64,000 nucleotides of DNA, taken from assembly GCA_050183765.1 (NCBI GenBank), contig JBFXAZ010000017.1, positions 1-64,000 of the forward strand, given 5' to 3'. Positions 49,939 to 59,159 of this stretch are shown one piece after another. Source of the DNA: JAFAZJ01 sp050183765 (GTDB lineage: Bacteria; Pseudomonadota; Alphaproteobacteria; Reyranellales; Reyranellaceae). Below the pieces are notes generated by a model. The model saw only the letters and a list, made by a program, of their open reading frames with translations, ran no database searches and had not been told where the DNA came from. Position 1 is the stretch's first letter, and every line of letters starts with the position of its first letter. The position numbers and the translations under genes were made by a program.

Positions 49939-51156
49939 TCAGAGCGTGGGATCGCCCAGCTCGAAACCCATCAACACGCGTCCGTGCGTCGAGCCGTTGA
50001 CGTCCCAGTTCTGCGTGAAGTGCCGGCCGGCGACGCCGATGTCGCGATAGATGCGCGACATCGGATTGTCGCTGTAGACGCTGCTGCTGGCGCCGGCATC
50101 CCAGAGCAGCTCGACGGCGCGCGACGCCAGCCGTCCGGCGAACGCCGCCTGCGCGCGGTACTTCGCCCGTTGCTCGTCGCTCGGCAGCCCGTCGCGCGCG
50201 GCGATGTCGCCGGCCTCGTCGCAGATCCCGGCCAGCAGGCATCGCGCGGCGGCGATCGCCGCCGAGGCTTCGGCCACCTTCACCTGTTGCGTCGGGTAGC
50301 CGCCGACCTTCTGGCGCGACACCAGCGCGACGCGGCGACGCGCTCCGTCCAAATAGAGCTCCAATCCCGCTTCGGCGATGCCGAGCAGCGCGGCGCTGAT
50401 GTAGACACCGAAGATGCAGTAGCTGGGCGTGCGGTAGAGCGGCGCCCTGTTGCAGGCGTTGCCCGGCGATGCACCGCCCTTGAGGTGAGCGATCGACAGC
50501 GTGCGATGCGCGGGAACGAAGACGTCCTGGACGATCACGTCGTTGCTCGCCGAGCCCTTGAGCCCCATCGACCGCCAGGTATCGACGATCTCGATCTGGC
50601 CGCGCGGCAGGGCGAAGTAGCGGTGCAGGTCCTGGCCCTCGCCCTCGACGAAAGCGGCGAACAGGCACCAGTCGCTGGTGTTCACGCCGCTGACCAGCGG
50701 CCAGCGGCCCGAGAGCACGTAGCCCCCTTCGGCCGGACGCGCGCGGCCGCAGGCCGGGATGAAGATGCCGCTGACGAGCAGCGTCGGGTCCGCCCAGATG
50801 TCGTGCTGTCCCTCGTCGGGCCAGTGCGACAGCATGAAATTGTGCGTGATGTGCTGCACCATGCACCAGGCCGTCGAGCCGCAGCCGCGCCCCAGCGCGG
50901 ACAGCACCTCGACACCGCTGAACAACGGCGCCTCGCAACCGCCGAACCGCCTCGGCTGAAACAGGCGCGCCGAGCCCGCCGCCTTCAGGTCGGCGACCGT
51001 CGCCGGCGGCATTTCACGCGCTTCCTCGGTGAGCGCCGCGCGTTCGCGGAGCGCCGGGATGAGCGACACGGTGCGCTCGATGACCTCGGCGGCGCTGCCC
51101 GCCGACGAAACGGGGGCTGTCGAGGTGAGATCGGCCGGGCGTTCCGCGACGGACAT
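49939..51156 (-). CDS. Acyl-CoA dehydrogenase-fold flavin monooxygenase (HsaA/HpaB-DszC-like)
   Basis: A 405-residue protein with the acyl-CoA dehydrogenase fold but the features of two-component FMNH2 monooxygenases. Blocks are LSALGRGCGSTAWCMVQHIT, GGYVLSGRWPLVSGVNTSDW and SMGLKGSASNDVIVQDVFVP, with C-terminal RIYRDIGVAGRHFTQNWDVN. It needs reduced flavin from a partner reductase that is not in the window. ATG at 51156 follows GGAGAAT. The cupin is directly downstream. Substrate probably aromatic or sulfur heterocycle, by family only. Confidence 0.87.
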   Translation of the reverse strand: MSVAERPADLTSTAPVSSAGSAAEVIERTVSLIPALRERAALTEEAREMPPATVADLKAAGSARLFQPRRFGGCEAPLFSGVEVLSALGRGCGSTAWCMVQHITHNFMLSHWPDEGQHDIWADPTLLVSGIFIPACGRARPAEGGYVLSGRWPLVSGVNTSDWCLFAAFVEGEGQDLHRYFALPRGQIEIVDTWRSMGLKGSASNDVIVQDVFVPAHRTLSIAHLKGGASPGNACNRAPLYRTPSYCIFGVYISAALLGIAEAGLELYLDGARRRVALVSRQKVGGYPTQQVKVAEASAAIAAARCLLAGICDEAGDIAARDGLPSDEQRAKYRAQAAFAGRLASRAVELLWDAGASSSVYSDNPMSRIYRDIGVAGRHFTQNWDVNGSTHGRVLMGFELGDPTL

Positions 51157-51333
51157 GCGATTCTCCAGTCGATAGACCTCAGGTCGCCAGCGGCAGCGAT
51201 GATGATCTGGCCGATCAAGCAACGTTCGTGCCGTTCCGAACTACTGCGATTTTCGATGCATCATCAGTCCCTTTGGGACTATTGGCTTAGCCAGCCGTCG
51301 CTGCGATCACGCCCATCGGCTCAGAGGTCCCGC

Positions 51334-51909
51334 TTGAAGCTCGGTATCGTCTCCGACCTGCATTGCAACATCGACGGCCTCGATCGTGCCCTCGAGACGA
51401 TGGGCCGGATCGATGCTTTGCTGTGTCTCGGCGACAGCATCTATCAGTACCGGTTCTCGAACGCGGTGGTCGGGCGGCTGCGCGAGCTCGATGCGCTTGC
51501 CATCCAGGGCAATCACGAGGAGGTCTTCCTCGGCGAGGCCGGCTTGCGGGCGCGCACCGGGGCCGACATCGACCGGCAATTGCTGGGCTGGCTCGCCGAT
51601 CGGCCGCATCGGCGCGAGTTGCGGATCGACGGCAAGCGCATCCTGATGGTGCACTCCACGCCGTGGGAGCCGCGCGGCAGCTATGTCCACCCCACCAGCT
51701 CCGAGCTGGAACGCTTCGGCGAGGCCGACGCCGACATCGTGCTCTATGGCCACACGCACCGGCAGGTCGTGCGTCGCATCGGCCGGGTGCTGGTGGTCAA
51801 TCCCGGCTCGGCCGGCGAGAGCCGCGATCCGCGCAATGGCGGGAAATTGAGCTGCGCCGTGCTCGACACGGCGACGGAGGAAGTCGTGATGCACGACTTC
51901 CCCGCTTAG
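51334..51909 (+). CDS. Calcineurin-type metallophosphoesterase (YfcE/MJ0936 type)
   Basis: A 191-residue YfcE-like metallophosphoesterase. SDLHCN, LGDSIY, GNHEEV, VHSTPWE and YGHTHRQ are the metal-ligand motifs. It is usual for phosphodiesterase activity on nucleotides or small phosphoesters. TTG start preceded by AGAGG; no ATG is found nearby. The gene has its own 177-base upstream region shared with the divergent flavin monooxygenase. It converges on the HbpS-like gene, with stops overlapping by four bases. Confidence 0.9.
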   Translation: MKLGIVSDLHCNIDGLDRALETMGRIDALLCLGDSIYQYRFSNAVVGRLRELDALAIQGNHEEVFLGEAGLRARTGADIDRQLLGWLADRPHRRELRIDGKRILMVHSTPWEPRGSYVHPTSSELERFGEADADIVLYGHTHRQVVRRIGRVLVVNPGSAGESRDPRNGGKLSCAVLDTATEEVVMHDFPA

Positions 51910-52301
51910 AGCTTCTCGACTCCGGCGCGGGCGCAGTCCTCGTCTTCCTGCGCGGTGCCGCCGCCAACGCCGCAGGCGCCGATCAGGACGCCGCCGCGGA
52001 AGATCGGCACGGCGCCCTGGCCATAGAACATGTGGTTGCCCTCCGCCGCCGCGATGCCGCGCAAGGTGGGATGCTCGGCGCGCGCTGTCAGATCGCCGCT
52101 CGGGCGCCCGAAGGCAGCCGAGGCCATGGCCTTGCCCTGGCTGCCGAAGGAGCCGGCCCACATCGCGCCGTCCATGCGCTGGAACGCGATGAGCCGTCCA
52201 CCGGCGTCGCACACGGCGATGTTCATCTTGGCGCCGATCTGGTTGGCCTTCTCGATGGCGCCGGCGATCACGCGATTGGCTTCTGCAAGGGTCAGGGTCA
52301 C
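51906..52301 (-). CDS. GlcG/HbpS-like heme-binding domain protein
   Basis: A 131-residue protein of the GlcG/HbpS family (DUF336). LTLAEANRVIAGAIEKANQI, VCDAGGRLIAFQRMDGA and PIFRGGVLIGACGVGGGT are the signature blocks. The family includes heme-binding sensors and proteins found in glycolate and propanediol operons. GTG at 52301 with AAAGGA upstream fits the usual N-terminus; the longer frame starts at 52328. Divergent from the MetE-like gene. Function unknown. Confidence 0.88.
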   Translation of the reverse strand: MTLTLAEANRVIAGAIEKANQIGAKMNIAVCDAGGRLIAFQRMDGAMWAGSFGSQGKAMASAAFGRPSGDLTARAEHPTLRGIAAAEGNHMFYGQGAVPIFRGGVLIGACGVGGGTAQEDEDCARAGVEKL

Positions 52302-52388
52302 GAGGTCGGTCCTTTCCTGTCGGGGCACCCGTCAGGATACTGCACCCGCCGGAAGTGACGTAGTCTTCGCCGAGACCGGAGGTCGAGC

Positions 52389-53549
52389 ATGAAGCGAAGC
52401 ACCGATCGCATCCTGACCACCCACATGGGCAGCCTGCCGCGGCCGGACATGCTGGCCGACCTGCTGGTGGCGCAGGCCGAGGGCAAGCCGGTCGATACGG
52501 CGCGGATTCCGGGCCTCACGGACGAGGCCATGGACCAAATCGTGCGCCGCCAGCTCGACTGCGGCATCGATGTCGGCAACGACGGCGAGATGCCGCGATC
52601 GACCTTCTTCGGCTACATCATCGAGCGCATGTCCGGCTTCGGCGGCCGCTCGAACCGCCGGCCGATCCTCGACATGCAGCGCTTTCCCAAGTGGTGGCGG
52701 AACTTCCAGGCGCGCGGCGTGCGCCGTCTCAACGTCTACGGCTTCCCCGCGGCGATCGGGCCGGTGCGCTACGAGAGCCTGGACGGCGCCAGGGCCGAGC
52801 TCGACGCCTTCGCCCGCGCGCTGGCGCGCCAGACACGGCACTTCACCGAGACCTTCGTGACCGCGGTCTCGCCGGGCTTCGCCGCCTGCTCGATGGAGAA
52901 CCAGCACTACGACAGCCACGAGGCCTACGTCTTCGCGCTCGCCCGCGAGCTCAAGCAGGAATACGAATTCATCGTCGCGCAAGGCCACCTGCTGCAGATC
53001 GACTCGCCCGACCTCGGCATCGAGCGCGCCGGCTACTTCCAGGACGAGCCGCTGGCCAAATTCATCGAGGCCATGGAGATGCACGTCGCGGCGTTGAACG
53101 AGGCGCTTGCCGACATCCCGCCGGAGCGGGTGCGCTTCCATGCCTGCTGGGGCAACCGCGACTCGCCGCACATGCACGACGTGCCGGCGCCCGACGTGCT
53201 GCCGGTCTGCTATCAGGTCCGGGCCGGCGCGCTGTGCCTGCCCTTCGCCAATCCGCGCCACAGCCACGAGGTCGATGCGTTCCGGAAGCAGAAGCTGCCC
53301 GATCACATGGTCCTGGTCTGCGGCGTGATCGAAACGACGCACAACTATGTCGAACACCCCGAGGTGATCGCCGAACGGCTGGAGCGCGCTGTGCGGGCCG
53401 TCGGCGATCGCGAGCGCGTCTTGGCCGGAACCGATTGCGGCTTCGGCACCATCGTCGGCGACACCCAGGTGTCCGAGGACGTGGTCTGGGCCAAGCTCGA
53501 GGCGATGCGCGACGGCGCGGCGATCGCGAGCGGGCGACTGTGGAGCTGA
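52389..53549 (+). CDS. MetE C-terminal-like (cobalamin-independent methionine synthase II) methyltransferase
   Basis: A 386-residue single-barrel MetE-like zinc methyltransferase. ILTTHMGSLPRP opens the fold, and zinc-ligand candidates are RFHACWGN and GTDCGFGTIV. Full MetE has two barrels (about 750 residues), so this is the short type, which acts on small methylated or thiol substrates. The sequence IDSPDL and FRKQKLPDHMVLVCGVIETT are typical of the family. ATG at 52389 follows GGAGG. The amidohydrolase gene follows by 77 bases on the same strand. True methyl acceptor unknown. Confidence 0.9.
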   Translation: MKRSTDRILTTHMGSLPRPDMLADLLVAQAEGKPVDTARIPGLTDEAMDQIVRRQLDCGIDVGNDGEMPRSTFFGYIIERMSGFGGRSNRRPILDMQRFPKWWRNFQARGVRRLNVYGFPAAIGPVRYESLDGARAELDAFARALARQTRHFTETFVTAVSPGFAACSMENQHYDSHEAYVFALARELKQEYEFIVAQGHLLQIDSPDLGIERAGYFQDEPLAKFIEAMEMHVAALNEALADIPPERVRFHACWGNRDSPHMHDVPAPDVLPVCYQVRAGALCLPFANPRHSHEVDAFRKQKLPDHMVLVCGVIETTHNYVEHPEVIAERLERAVRAVGDRERVLAGTDCGFGTIVGDTQVSEDVVWAKLEAMRDGAAIASGRLWS

Positions 53550-53626
53550 TCCGGCAGCGATGTTGACGCGCACGGGAAGTTGGCGACCAATGGCGCGAAC
53601 CCACCCGAATTCAGGTCCCCCCTTCC

Positions 53627-54454
53627 ATGCCAATCCTCGACGTCCAGGTTCATCCCTTCGACCGCAATCATCCCGGCCGGCCGTGGGCCAGTCCCTCGCA
53701 CGGGCTCGACTCCGCCACCGGCGAGGAGATGGTCGCGGCGATGACCCGCGTCGGCGTCGACGGCGCGATCATGGTGTCGTCGTTCAACGCCTATCAGTAC
53801 GATCCGAGCTACGCGCTCGAGGTCTACAACGCCTATCCGGACAAGTTCCGGGTAGTGACGCCGGTCGACGCGACCGATCCGGCGATCGACGACGTGGTGG
53901 CGCGGTGGGCGAAGACGCCGGGTGCGCGCGGCATCCGCATCCGCATGGGCAAGGACCTGCCGATGGACGCCGACCATCCCGGCCTGCGGCGCGCTTTCGC
54001 CGCCGCCGCCCGGCATGGTCTGCCGGTCAACATGCTGTGCTGGGGCATCCTGGACAAAGGCCTGCCGCACATCAGGCAGCACCCCGATACGGTGATCGTG
54101 ATCGACCATCTCGGCCTGCTGCAGCCGTTTCATCCGCCGGTTCCCGCCGACGTGTGGGCCGATCTGCCGAAGCTGCTCGACCTCGCCCAGTACCGAAACG
54201 TCAGGGTGAAGGTCAGCGGCGCCTGCACGATGTCGCACCAGCCGTTCCCCTACGACGACATCTGGGAACCGGTGCTGCGCGTCATCGACGCATTCGGGCT
54301 CGACCGTTGCATGTGGGGCACCGACTGGACGCGCACCATCGGCATGCTGACCTACGAGCAGGGCGTCGCGCCATTCCGCGATACAAAACGCCTGTCCGAG
54401 AGCGACAAGGCGACGCTGATGGGCGGCACGCTGCAGAAAGTATACAAGTGGTAA
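53627..54454 (+). CDS. Amidohydrolase 2 family metal hydrolase
   Basis: A 275-residue TIM-barrel amidohydrolase resembling 2-pyrone-4,6-dicarboxylate lactonase or 4-oxalomesaconate hydratase-like enzymes. VIDHLG is on the sixth strand, CMWGTDWTRT carries the strand 8 aspartate. At strand 1 the usual HxH appears as DVQVHPF, with Gln in place of the first histidine, so the metal site may be altered. It lies between the MetE-like gene and the BVMO on the same strand. The substrate is not known. Confidence 0.85.
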   Translation: MPILDVQVHPFDRNHPGRPWASPSHGLDSATGEEMVAAMTRVGVDGAIMVSSFNAYQYDPSYALEVYNAYPDKFRVVTPVDATDPAIDDVVARWAKTPGARGIRIRMGKDLPMDADHPGLRRAFAAAARHGLPVNMLCWGILDKGLPHIRQHPDTVIVIDHLGLLQPFHPPVPADVWADLPKLLDLAQYRNVRVKVSGACTMSHQPFPYDDIWEPVLRVIDAFGLDRCMWGTDWTRTIGMLTYEQGVAPFRDTKRLSESDKATLMGGTLQKVYKW

Positions 54455-54552
54455 CGCGTTTCCCGATCCATGATCTGGATCAACGACGGCGATGAGTCCC
54501 GCGTCTACACGCACACTGAAATGGCACTCCTCGACATTGAGAAAGCAGATCG

Positions 54553-56106
54553 ATGCCTGACACCGCCATTCTGACCCCCGCACCCGAGGCCAAGACCGAG
54601 CATTTCGACGTCCTCATCGTCGGCGCCGGCATTTCGGGCATCGGTGGCGCCTACCACCTGACGCGGCAATGCCCGGGCACCAGCTTCGTGGTCCTGGAGA
54701 GCCAGGACAGCTTCGGCGGCACCTGGCTGACGCATCGCTATCCGGGTATCCGCTCCGACAGCGACCTCTACACTTTCGGCTACCGCTTCAAGCCGTGGAC
54801 CGGCAAGCCGATCGCCAAGGCCCACGAAATCCGCGACTACATGGCCGAGGTGATCGCCGACAACGACCTCGCACGCCACATCCGCTACCGCCACACCATC
54901 ACCCGGGCGGCGTGGTCGAGCGCCGACAATCGCTGGACCATCGAGGGCACGCGCGGCGACACCGGCGAGCCGGTGCGCTTCACCGCAAACTTCCTGTGGA
55001 TGTGCCAGGGCTACTACCGGCACAACGAGGGCTACACGCCGAGCTGGCCCGGCATGGAGAATTTCAAGGGCCGCATCGTGCATCCGCAGACCTGGCCCGA
55101 GGACCTCGACTACACCGGCAAGAAGATGGTGGTGATCGGCTCGGGCGCGACGGCGGCGACCTTGATCCCGTCGGTGGCCGACAAGGTCGAGCACGTCACC
55201 ATGCTGCAGCGCTCGCCGACCTACTTCATCCCGGCGCGCAACGCCAACGATCTGGCCGACACCCTGCGCCAGCTGCAGATCGACGAGACCTGGATCCACG
55301 AGATCGTGCGCCGCAAGATCCTGCACGACCAGGCGGTCTTCACGCGTCGTGCGTTCGAGGAGCCCGAGACCGTGCGCAAGGAGCTGCTGGCCGGCGTGCG
55401 CGCCTATATCGGCCCCGACTACAAGCTCGATCCGGACTTCACGCCGAGCTACCGGCCGTGGCGGCAGCGCATCGCCTTCGTGCCCGACGGCGACCTGTTC
55501 CGGGGCATCCGCGCCGGCAAGGCCTCGGTGGTCACCGACGAGATCGAGCGCTTCACCGAGACCGGCATCCTGCTGAAATCGGGCAGGACGCTGGAGGCCG
55601 ACATCATCGTCACGGCCACCGGCTTCAACATGAACGTGCTGGGCGACATCGCCTTCACCGTCGACGGCAAGGCGGTCGACTTCGCCGACACCGTGACCTA
55701 TCGCGGCATGATGTTCACCGGCATCCCCAACATGGTCTGGGTGTTCGGCTATTTCCGCGCCAGCTGGACGTTGCGCGCCGACCTGGTCGCCGACTTCGTC
55801 TGCCGGCTGCTCAACCACATGAAGGCGCGGCATGCCCAGCGCGTCACCGTCGCGCTGCGGCCCGAGGACAAGGACATGCCGATCCTGCCGTGGATCGATC
55901 CCGAGAACTTCAATCCCGGCTACCTGATGCGCGCCATGCACCTGCTGCCCAAGCGCGGCGACAAGCCGGAGTGGCAGCACAACCAGGATTACTGGAACGA
56001 GAAGGACCAGTTTCCGGCCATCGACCTGGACGACGCGGCCTTCGTGTACGGGCCGTCGGCAGACGCGGCCGCCCCGAGCGCTCCGGCGCGGGCGGCGGCG
56101 GAGTGA
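54553..56106 (+). CDS. Flavin-containing (Baeyer-Villiger type) monooxygenase
   Basis: A 517-residue FAD/NADPH enzyme. FAD motif GAGISG at 24-29, NADPH motif GSGATA at about 196-201, and the Baeyer-Villiger fingerprint FKGRIVHPQTWP at about 171-182 (F-x-G-x3-H-x3-W-P). It turns ketones to esters or lactones. The alanine-rich tail (AAPSAPARAAAE) is family-atypical and may be disordered. ATG at 54553. No hydrolase for the ester follows immediately, though the amidohydrolase is upstream. Followed by repeat B2. Confidence 0.94.
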   Translation: MPDTAILTPAPEAKTEHFDVLIVGAGISGIGGAYHLTRQCPGTSFVVLESQDSFGGTWLTHRYPGIRSDSDLYTFGYRFKPWTGKPIAKAHEIRDYMAEVIADNDLARHIRYRHTITRAAWSSADNRWTIEGTRGDTGEPVRFTANFLWMCQGYYRHNEGYTPSWPGMENFKGRIVHPQTWPEDLDYTGKKMVVIGSGATAATLIPSVADKVEHVTMLQRSPTYFIPARNANDLADTLRQLQIDETWIHEIVRRKILHDQAVFTRRAFEEPETVRKELLAGVRAYIGPDYKLDPDFTPSYRPWRQRIAFVPDGDLFRGIRAGKASVVTDEIERFTETGILLKSGRTLEADIIVTATGFNMNVLGDIAFTVDGKAVDFADTVTYRGMMFTGIPNMVWVFGYFRASWTLRADLVADFVCRLLNHMKARHAQRVTVALRPEDKDMPILPWIDPENFNPGYLMRAMHLLPKRGDKPEWQHNQDYWNEKDQFPAIDLDDAAFVYGPSADAAAPSAPARAAAE

Positions 56107-56141
56107 CGGACGCGGCTACCGCGCGCGTGTAGAGCCACGAT

Positions 56142-56206
56142 GTCATCCCGAGCGCAGCGAGGGATCCAGGGAAGCCGCCTGGATCCCTCGCTGCGCTCGG
56201 GATGAC
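56142..56206. repeat. Extragenic hairpin repeat, copy B2
   Basis: GTCATCCCGAGCGCAGCGAG, then GGATCCAGG and the inverse CCTGGATCC and CTCGCTGCGCTCGGGATGAC, a near-perfect stem of 27-28 base pairs. It lies between the convergent ends of the BVMO and nitroreductase genes and probably acts as a bidirectional terminator. Family B also has copies at 3744-3822 and 62043-62105. Confidence 0.8.
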
Positions 56207-56229
56207 AGGAAACCTGCCCGCCCGCTGCT

Positions 56230-56907
56230 CTAATCGTCGAATCCGACGAACACCGTGGCTTCCTTGACGGACTTGCGTTCAGACACGACCGCGTTCGCCG
56301 GGAAGCTCTCGTCAGGCCAGCCCAAGGCGATGCTTTTCATGATGACCTGATCGTCGGCGATCCCGGCATGCTCGCGCACGACGGGCGACTGCATGATGCC
56401 CTGGCTGTTGATCACGGCGCCCAGCCCCCGCGACCAGGCGGCATTGACCAGGGCCGTCGCCACCGCGCCGCAGTCGAACGGCGCATCGTCGCTGCCGTGC
56501 AGCACGCGATCGTAGGTCACGATCACGCATACAGGCGCATCGAACTGGCGGAAGCCGCGCATCACCCAGTCCTGGCGCCCTTCCTTGTCGTCGCGCGCGA
56601 TGCCCATGGCGGAGAACAATTGCTTGGCGACACCGATCTGCCGGTCGCGGTGCTGGCCGGTGAAGCCCTGGCCGACGCGGAACTCGCGCGAGTGCGGGAT
56701 GCCCGCCAGGTTCCGCTCGGTGTTGCCGGCGCGGATGCGATCAAGCGGCTCGCCTGAAATGACGTAGAAGTTCCAGCACTGGGTGTTCATCGACGATGGT
56801 GCGCGCATCGCCAGGGCGATGATTTCCTCAATCAGCGCCCGGGGCACCGGATCGGGCTTGTATCCGCGGATGCTGCGGCGGCCGAGGATGACGTCATCGA
56901 ACTGCAT
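56230..56907 (-). CDS. Nitroreductase family protein
   Basis: A 225-residue FMN-dependent nitroreductase-fold enzyme. DVILGRRSIRGYKPDPVP is the typical N-terminal FMN-binding block, APSSMNTQCWNFYVI the second and VNAAWSRGLGAVINSQGI the third, ending IALGWPDESFPAN. The start at 56907 is chosen to give the standard N-terminus, as the upstream GTG at 56928 adds seven unusual residues. Divergent from the TauD-type gene over a 169-base gap without obvious regulatory palindromes. Substrate unknown. Confidence 0.9.
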   Translation of the reverse strand: MQFDDVILGRRSIRGYKPDPVPRALIEEIIALAMRAPSSMNTQCWNFYVISGEPLDRIRAGNTERNLAGIPHSREFRVGQGFTGQHRDRQIGVAKQLFSAMGIARDDKEGRQDWVMRGFRQFDAPVCVIVTYDRVLHGSDDAPFDCGAVATALVNAAWSRGLGAVINSQGIMQSPVVREHAGIADDQVIMKSIALGWPDESFPANAVVSERKSVKEATVFVGFDD

Positions 56908-57076
56908 GGGATCCGACTTCTTCTGCACAGGCTCGAACCTTCGCGATTTCCCGGCCTGCGCGCAAGGTCGGTGCCCATCGCGGCATTGAAGCCGAATGCT
57001 GCAGGGCAGATAGTCGGAGCGGGCAATGTTCCCGGCTCTGGATCAGGCCCAGAATGTTCCTCGGGAGGAACGCGTC

Positions 57077-57952
57077 ATGACTGTCACCATCTCGGCGCTC
57101 ACGCCAGGCTTCGCCGGCGAGGTGGGCGCGATCGATCTTCGCCAGGTCCGCGATCGCGAATCGCTGGAGGCGCTGCGGGCCGGCATGGACAAGTACGCCG
57201 TGCTGGTATTTCGCGATCAGAAATTCACCGACGAAGAGCAGCTCGACTTCGCCCAGCGGTTCGACGGCACGCTGCATGCCCGCACGTCGTCATCGGCGAT
57301 CGGCGCCAACCGCTTCGGCAACGAGGCTCTGGCCGATGTCTCGAATGTCGACAAGGACGGCAACATCCGCGGCGTGGACAACCGGATGCGCGCGTCGTCG
57401 GTCGCCAACCGCCTCTGGCACACCGATGCATCCTTCGTCGAGCCGGCCGGTCGCTACTCCATGCTGTCCGCCCGGGTGGTGCCCCCGGTCCGGGCCGACA
57501 CCGAGTTTGCCGACATGCGTGCCGCCTACGATGCGCTCGACAAGGAGACCGCCGCGGCGATCGACAAGCTGCGCGTCTATCATTCGATCGTCTACTCGCG
57601 TCACGTGCTCGGGTTCGATTTCAGCAAGGAAGAGCAGGAAAAGCTGAAGGGGGCGACCCATCCCCTGGTACGAACCATCCCGACCTCCGGGCGCCGCGCG
57701 CTTTATCTCGCGTCCCACGCCGCCCACATCGTCGACTGGCAGGTGCCGGAGGGCCGGCTGCTCCTGCGCGACCTCATCGACCACGCGACGCAACCGCAAT
57801 TCATCTACCGCCACATCTGGCGGCCGCATGATTTCGTCATTTGGGACAACCGCTGCACGATGCATCGCGCGCGACCGTTCGACGACCAGACCTACCGTCG
57901 CGAGATGCGGCGCACCACGACGCTCGACCTGCCCTTGCCGGCGTCGGCCTGA
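57077..57952 (+). CDS. TauD/TfdA-family Fe(II)/2-oxoglutarate dioxygenase
   Basis: A 291-residue TauD-like dioxygenase, close to 2,4-dichlorophenoxyacetate dioxygenase (TfdA). The iron facial triad is LWHTDASF (His and Asp) and MHRARPFD (second His), with the 2-oxoglutarate-binding arginine in YRREMRRTT. ATG at 57077 after GGGAGGAAC; upstream codons to 57026 are less supported. It might hydroxylate an ether, taurine-like or phenoxy acid. No tfd or ssu genes follow. Converges with the enolase-superfamily gene. Confidence 0.92.
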   Translation: MTVTISALTPGFAGEVGAIDLRQVRDRESLEALRAGMDKYAVLVFRDQKFTDEEQLDFAQRFDGTLHARTSSSAIGANRFGNEALADVSNVDKDGNIRGVDNRMRASSVANRLWHTDASFVEPAGRYSMLSARVVPPVRADTEFADMRAAYDALDKETAAAIDKLRVYHSIVYSRHVLGFDFSKEEQEKLKGATHPLVRTIPTSGRRALYLASHAAHIVDWQVPEGRLLLRDLIDHATQPQFIYRHIWRPHDFVIWDNRCTMHRARPFDDQTYRREMRRTTTLDLPLPASA

Positions 57953-57975
57953 GCGTCAGAAGGTTCGCCTCCCCG

Positions 57976-59130
57976 TCACCAATCCTGCACCGAGCCGTCC
58001 CGTCCGATCGGCGGCTCGGTCACGACCTCCCGCAGCTTCAGCCGCACCAGGGCGGCGTCGTTGAGCTCGATGCCCAGACCCGGCGCATCCGGCACCTCGA
58101 GATAGCCGTCCTTCAGCACCAGCGGCTGCACGACCATGTCGCGCTTGGGCGGATCGGACTCGCCCGTGTATTCCTGCAGCGCGAAGTTGGGGATGCAGGC
58201 GTCGAGCTGCACGCAGGCCGCCGTCGAGATCGGCGACAGCGGATTATGCGGGATCACCTTGACGTGGTGCGCCTCGGCCATCGCCGCGACCTTCTTGCTG
58301 CCGGTGAGCCCCATGCACAGGCAGACGTCGGGCCGGACATAGGCGCAGCCGTTGTTGGCCAGCAGCTCCTGGAACTGAAAGATCGACGAGAATCGCTCGC
58401 CCGTCGCCACCGGCAACCCGCTGCGCGCCTGCACGTCGCCCATCATCGCCGGCGAGTCGGGCAGCATCGGGTCTTCATAGAAATACGGATGGAACTTCTG
58501 CAGGCGCTGTCCCAGCGCGATCGACTCGGCCGGGTTCATCTGCCGGTGCAGCTCGATGCAGATGTCGGCGTCGCGCTGCAGCGCCTCGCGCACCGCCCCG
58601 ACGCGCCGCTCGGCCTCGGCCACCCATTCCTCGAAAGACCGGCGCAGATGATAGTCGGGCGCGAAGGGCGAGAAGCGGATCGCCGTGAAGCCCTGGCGCT
58701 TCTTGGCCACGGCATCGGCCACCAGCTCGTCGAGCGTGTTGCCCCGGGCATGCATGTAGCAGCGCACACGGTCGCGCGTCCTGCCGCCCATCAGCTCGTA
58801 GATCGGCACGCCGTAGCGCTTGGCCTTGATGTCCCACAGCGCGATGTCGATGGCCGAAATGGCGCCGCCGACCAGCGCGCCCATGAAATGCGAATGCCGC
58901 TGCAGCGCCTGCGCGTGATGCTCGATGGTCGAGGGGTCGCGTCCCACGAGATAGGACTTCATCTCCTCGATCATGGCGGCGGTCGGCCGCGGCCAGCCAT
59001 GCACGCCCGCCTCGCCGGTGCCGACCGTGCCATCCTCGCAATGGATGCGCAGCAGGCACCAGCGCTCGATCAGGAACGTCTCGAGCTTTTCGACCTTGGT
59101 CGGGGACAGGTTGCTGAAGTTGGTGGTCAT
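57976..59130 (-). CDS. Mandelate racemase/enolase superfamily dehydratase (galactonate dehydratase-like)
   Basis: A 384-residue muconate-lactonizing/mandelate-racemase superfamily member. Metal-binding residues appear in DICIELHRQ, YEDPML and VATGERF; the catalytic His-Asp region may be in VKVIPHNPLSP. The order and RYGVPIYELMGGRTRDRVRC resemble sugar acid dehydratases. In this minus-strand run the MBL gene stops 29 bases upstream, the SDR and Ldh2-type dehydrogenase precede, forming a catabolic operon for a hydroxy or sugar acid. Exact substrate unknown. Confidence 0.9.
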   Translation of the reverse strand: MTTNFSNLSPTKVEKLETFLIERWCLLRIHCEDGTVGTGEAGVHGWPRPTAAMIEEMKSYLVGRDPSTIEHHAQALQRHSHFMGALVGGAISAIDIALWDIKAKRYGVPIYELMGGRTRDRVRCYMHARGNTLDELVADAVAKKRQGFTAIRFSPFAPDYHLRRSFEEWVAEAERRVGAVREALQRDADICIELHRQMNPAESIALGQRLQKFHPYFYEDPMLPDSPAMMGDVQARSGLPVATGERFSSIFQFQELLANNGCAYVRPDVCLCMGLTGSKKVAAMAEAHHVKVIPHNPLSPISTAACVQLDACIPNFALQEYTGESDPPKRDMVVQPLVLKDGYLEVPDAPGLGIELNDAALVRLKLREVVTEPPIGRDGSVQDW

Positions 59131-59159
59131 TGACCGACTATAGCAGGCCGGTCTCCGCT

